Shown piece by piece: positions 62,861 through 64,000 of a stretch of 64,000 bases of DNA (its first letter is position 1; each line of letters begins with the position of its first letter). Position numbers and translations under genes: made by a program. The DNA is from Luteolibacter ambystomatis. Lineage in GTDB: Bacteria; Verrucomicrobiota; Verrucomicrobiia; Verrucomicrobiales; Akkermansiaceae. Under the pieces are notes generated by a model, which worked only from the letters and a program-made list of their open reading frames with translations, was not told the origin of the DNA and made no database searches. The stretch covers positions 496,001 to 560,000 of the forward strand of contig NZ_CP073100.1 in assembly GCF_018137965.1 (NCBI RefSeq). Direction: 5' to 3'.

Positions 62861-63892
62861 TCAGGAGGAGAGCGGCGGATTGAAGGAAAGAGCGAGAGCG
62901 GCAACGAAGGCGAATAGAGCGGCTGCTCCCACGAACCAAGGGAACAACTCGGTATCATCGATGACGGTGAGGGACTTCGCCTCCGTTTTTTCGAGCCGGT
63001 CGATGTCCTTGAAGTAGTCCTTCAGTTTCGAAAACGTCTGGGCGTAGTAGTGCCCGCCTCCGGTCATTTCGGCAATTTTCTGGAGGGTCGGCAGGTCGAA
63101 CTCCTGGCGCGGGAAGCGCTGGACATTGCCCGCGACGCGACCTTCCGGGGTGCCGATGGCGACGGTGTAGATCTTGATGCCGAGTGTCTTGGCGTGTTCC
63201 GCCGCCTCCAGGGGGGCGATCTTGCCGGAATTGTTGGCTCCATCCGTGACCAGGATGATGACCTTGCTCTTGGCATCCCGGGCATCCAGCCGGAGGGCGG
63301 AGGCTGCCAAGGCGGAGCCGATGGCGGTGCCTTGTTCCTCGATGGTGCCGATCCGGCCGCGCGGGTCGTTCGGGCCGCCCAAATGGAGGTCCGAGAGGCC
63401 GTTGAGCAGCCACTGGTGGTCCAGGGTGATCGGGCTGACCTTGTAGGGCTTCCCGGCGAACACCACGAGACCCATGCGGTCGTCCGGACGGCCGGTGATG
63501 AAATCCTTCACCACGGATTTCGCGGCATCGATGCGCTGCAGCGGCCTGCCTTCCTCGCTGACGAAGTCATCGATCTCCATCGACAGCGAGAGGTCGAAGG
63601 CGATGACGATGTCGATGCCGCTGGCGCTGCGGCTCTGGTATTCGTTCCGCCAGACGGGACGAGCCAGTGCGATCACGGAGGTGGCCAGCGCGAGCCATGC
63701 CAGTGGCAGGCCGAAGTTCCAGGCCCCCTGCCGGACCTTGCCGCCGAGAGCGGCGAGGATTGGCACATTCGGGAACGAAATGGCGGCGGCGGCTCCCTTG
63801 CCGCGGCGGAGCAACAGCAGGAAAAGGAACGGGATCAACAGCGTCAGCCACCATGGCTCGGCGAGTCTCAGATGTTCGAAGAGAGTTCTCAT
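62861..63892 (-). CDS. batA: BatA (VWA-domain membrane protein)
   Basis: 343 residues with two N-terminal transmembrane helices (about 15-32 and 58-75), a periplasmic VWA domain (MIDAS motif IAFDLSLSM, then SKVIILVTDGANNSG) and a C-terminal helix (about 318-338). The first complete gene of the bat operon in the window. Its start overlaps the stop of the preceding partial gene (ATGA at 63889-63892), and only two bases separate it from BatB, so all are one transcript. Confidence 0.88.
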   Translation of the reverse strand: MRTLFEHLRLAEPWWLTLLIPFLFLLLLRRGKGAAAAISFPNVPILAALGGKVRQGAWNFGLPLAWLALATSVIALARPVWRNEYQSRSASGIDIVIAFDLSLSMEIDDFVSEEGRPLQRIDAAKSVVKDFITGRPDDRMGLVVFAGKPYKVSPITLDHQWLLNGLSDLHLGGPNDPRGRIGTIEEQGTAIGSALAASALRLDARDAKSKVIILVTDGANNSGKIAPLEAAEHAKTLGIKIYTVAIGTPEGRVAGNVQRFPRQEFDLPTLQKIAEMTGGGHYYAQTFSKLKDYFKDIDRLEKTEAKSLTVIDDTELFPWFVGAAALFAFVAALALSFNPPLSS

Positions 63893-64000
63893 GCCGCCAG
63901 GGCCCGGTGGAGGGTTTCGAGCAGGGAGCGGGAGGACTGGATCACCGGTCCGCCTTCGCCGGCGCGGGTTTCACGCCCGTACTTCAATGAGGCGAGGTGG
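63889..64000 (-). CDS. Partial gene upstream of batA (C-terminus only)
   Basis: The last ~36 residues of an open frame entering from the window edge, ending SSRSLLETLHRALAA. Its TGA overlaps the batA ATG (ATGA), showing translational coupling. In bat operons this place is often held by a DUF58 or DUF4381 protein, but the fragment is too short to tell. Confidence 0.6.
   Translation of the reverse strand, partial: HLASLKYGRETRAGEGGPVIQSSRSLLETLHRALAA

Noticed and set aside
62858..62872. AGGAGGAG near the BatB start as a ribosome binding site
   Set aside because: The purine run is on the + strand, while BatB is on the minus strand, so the mRNA reads CTCCTCCT.

Overview
The window looks like a chromosomal segment of a GC-rich Verrucomicrobiota bacterium, most like Luteolibacter or another Verrucomicrobiaceae. 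The pointers are a secretin/pilus-like gene pair of the Amuc_1098/Amuc_1099 type known from Akkermansia, giant secreted proteins with autotransporter-associated beta-strand repeats, a PEP-CTERM protein, an ECF sigma/FecR pair with a LamG domain, many secreted polysaccharide-degrading enzymes, and an almost complete lack of Shine-Dalgarno sequences. The assignment is by gene content only; no rRNA gene is present. Two tRNA genes (Asn-GTT, Leu-TAA) are present. No phage, insertion sequence or CRISPR array was seen.

Layout. 1-4.5 kb (+): a clan GH-D alpha-galactosidase-like enzyme, a beta-helix protein and a secreted trypsin-like protease, followed by a palindrome-rich intergenic element (4.5-4.7 kb). 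4.7-18.7 kb (-): a likely fucose-polysaccharide locus with L-fucose isomerase, a 2310-residue secreted repeat protein, a GH95 alpha-L-fucosidase and a GH141-like beta-helix protein with a C-terminal PDZ domain. 18.9-28.5 kb: a topoisomerase IV/gyrase A-type subunit, a class III aminotransferase-fold enzyme, then the pilus-like secretin, its inner-membrane partner and a P-loop ATPase with a Pro/Ala-rich tail. 28.5-30.8 kb: tRNA-Asn, a small WD40-like protein, an HU protein, tRNA-Leu. 30.9-38.7 kb (-): ECF sigma factor, FecR/LamG anti-sigma protein and a 1862-residue repeat protein in one apparent operon. 39-42.2 kb (-): GH30 glycosidase and multicopper oxidase. 42.4-47.8 kb (+): TPR protein, a large Ig/metallophosphoesterase protein and a PEP-CTERM protein, apparently co-transcribed. 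47.9-49 kb (-): a second ECF sigma factor and a PhnA-like protein. 49.1-54.1 kb (+): a lipoprotein, TrmO, an ankyrin lipoprotein and an ACT-domain protein. 54.2-57.4 kb (-): DedA, GpsA, PlsY (phospholipid synthesis) and a cyclophilin. 57.4-58.5 kb: DNA polymerase IV. 58.5-64 kb (-): a Bat (aerotolerance-type) operon in which BatB/BatC and BatD/BatE are fused.

Two themes connect genes. First, three large exported proteins (stops at 9745, 30928 and 47232) end in the same kind of module: an aspartate-rich calcium-type loop, then a beta-rich stretch ending in a [F/Y]xR-type motif. This could be a sorting or secretion tag. Second, several genes have -35/-10 elements ending only 7-11 bases before the start codon with no ribosome binding site, which predicts leaderless or nearly leaderless mRNAs. 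The clearest case (52152-52190) has a 14-bp palindrome filling the -35/-10 spacer. The beta-helix/PDZ protein, the sigma/FecR/LamG/repeat-protein operon and Pho-box-like repeats beside the phosphoesterase operon are the other main leads.
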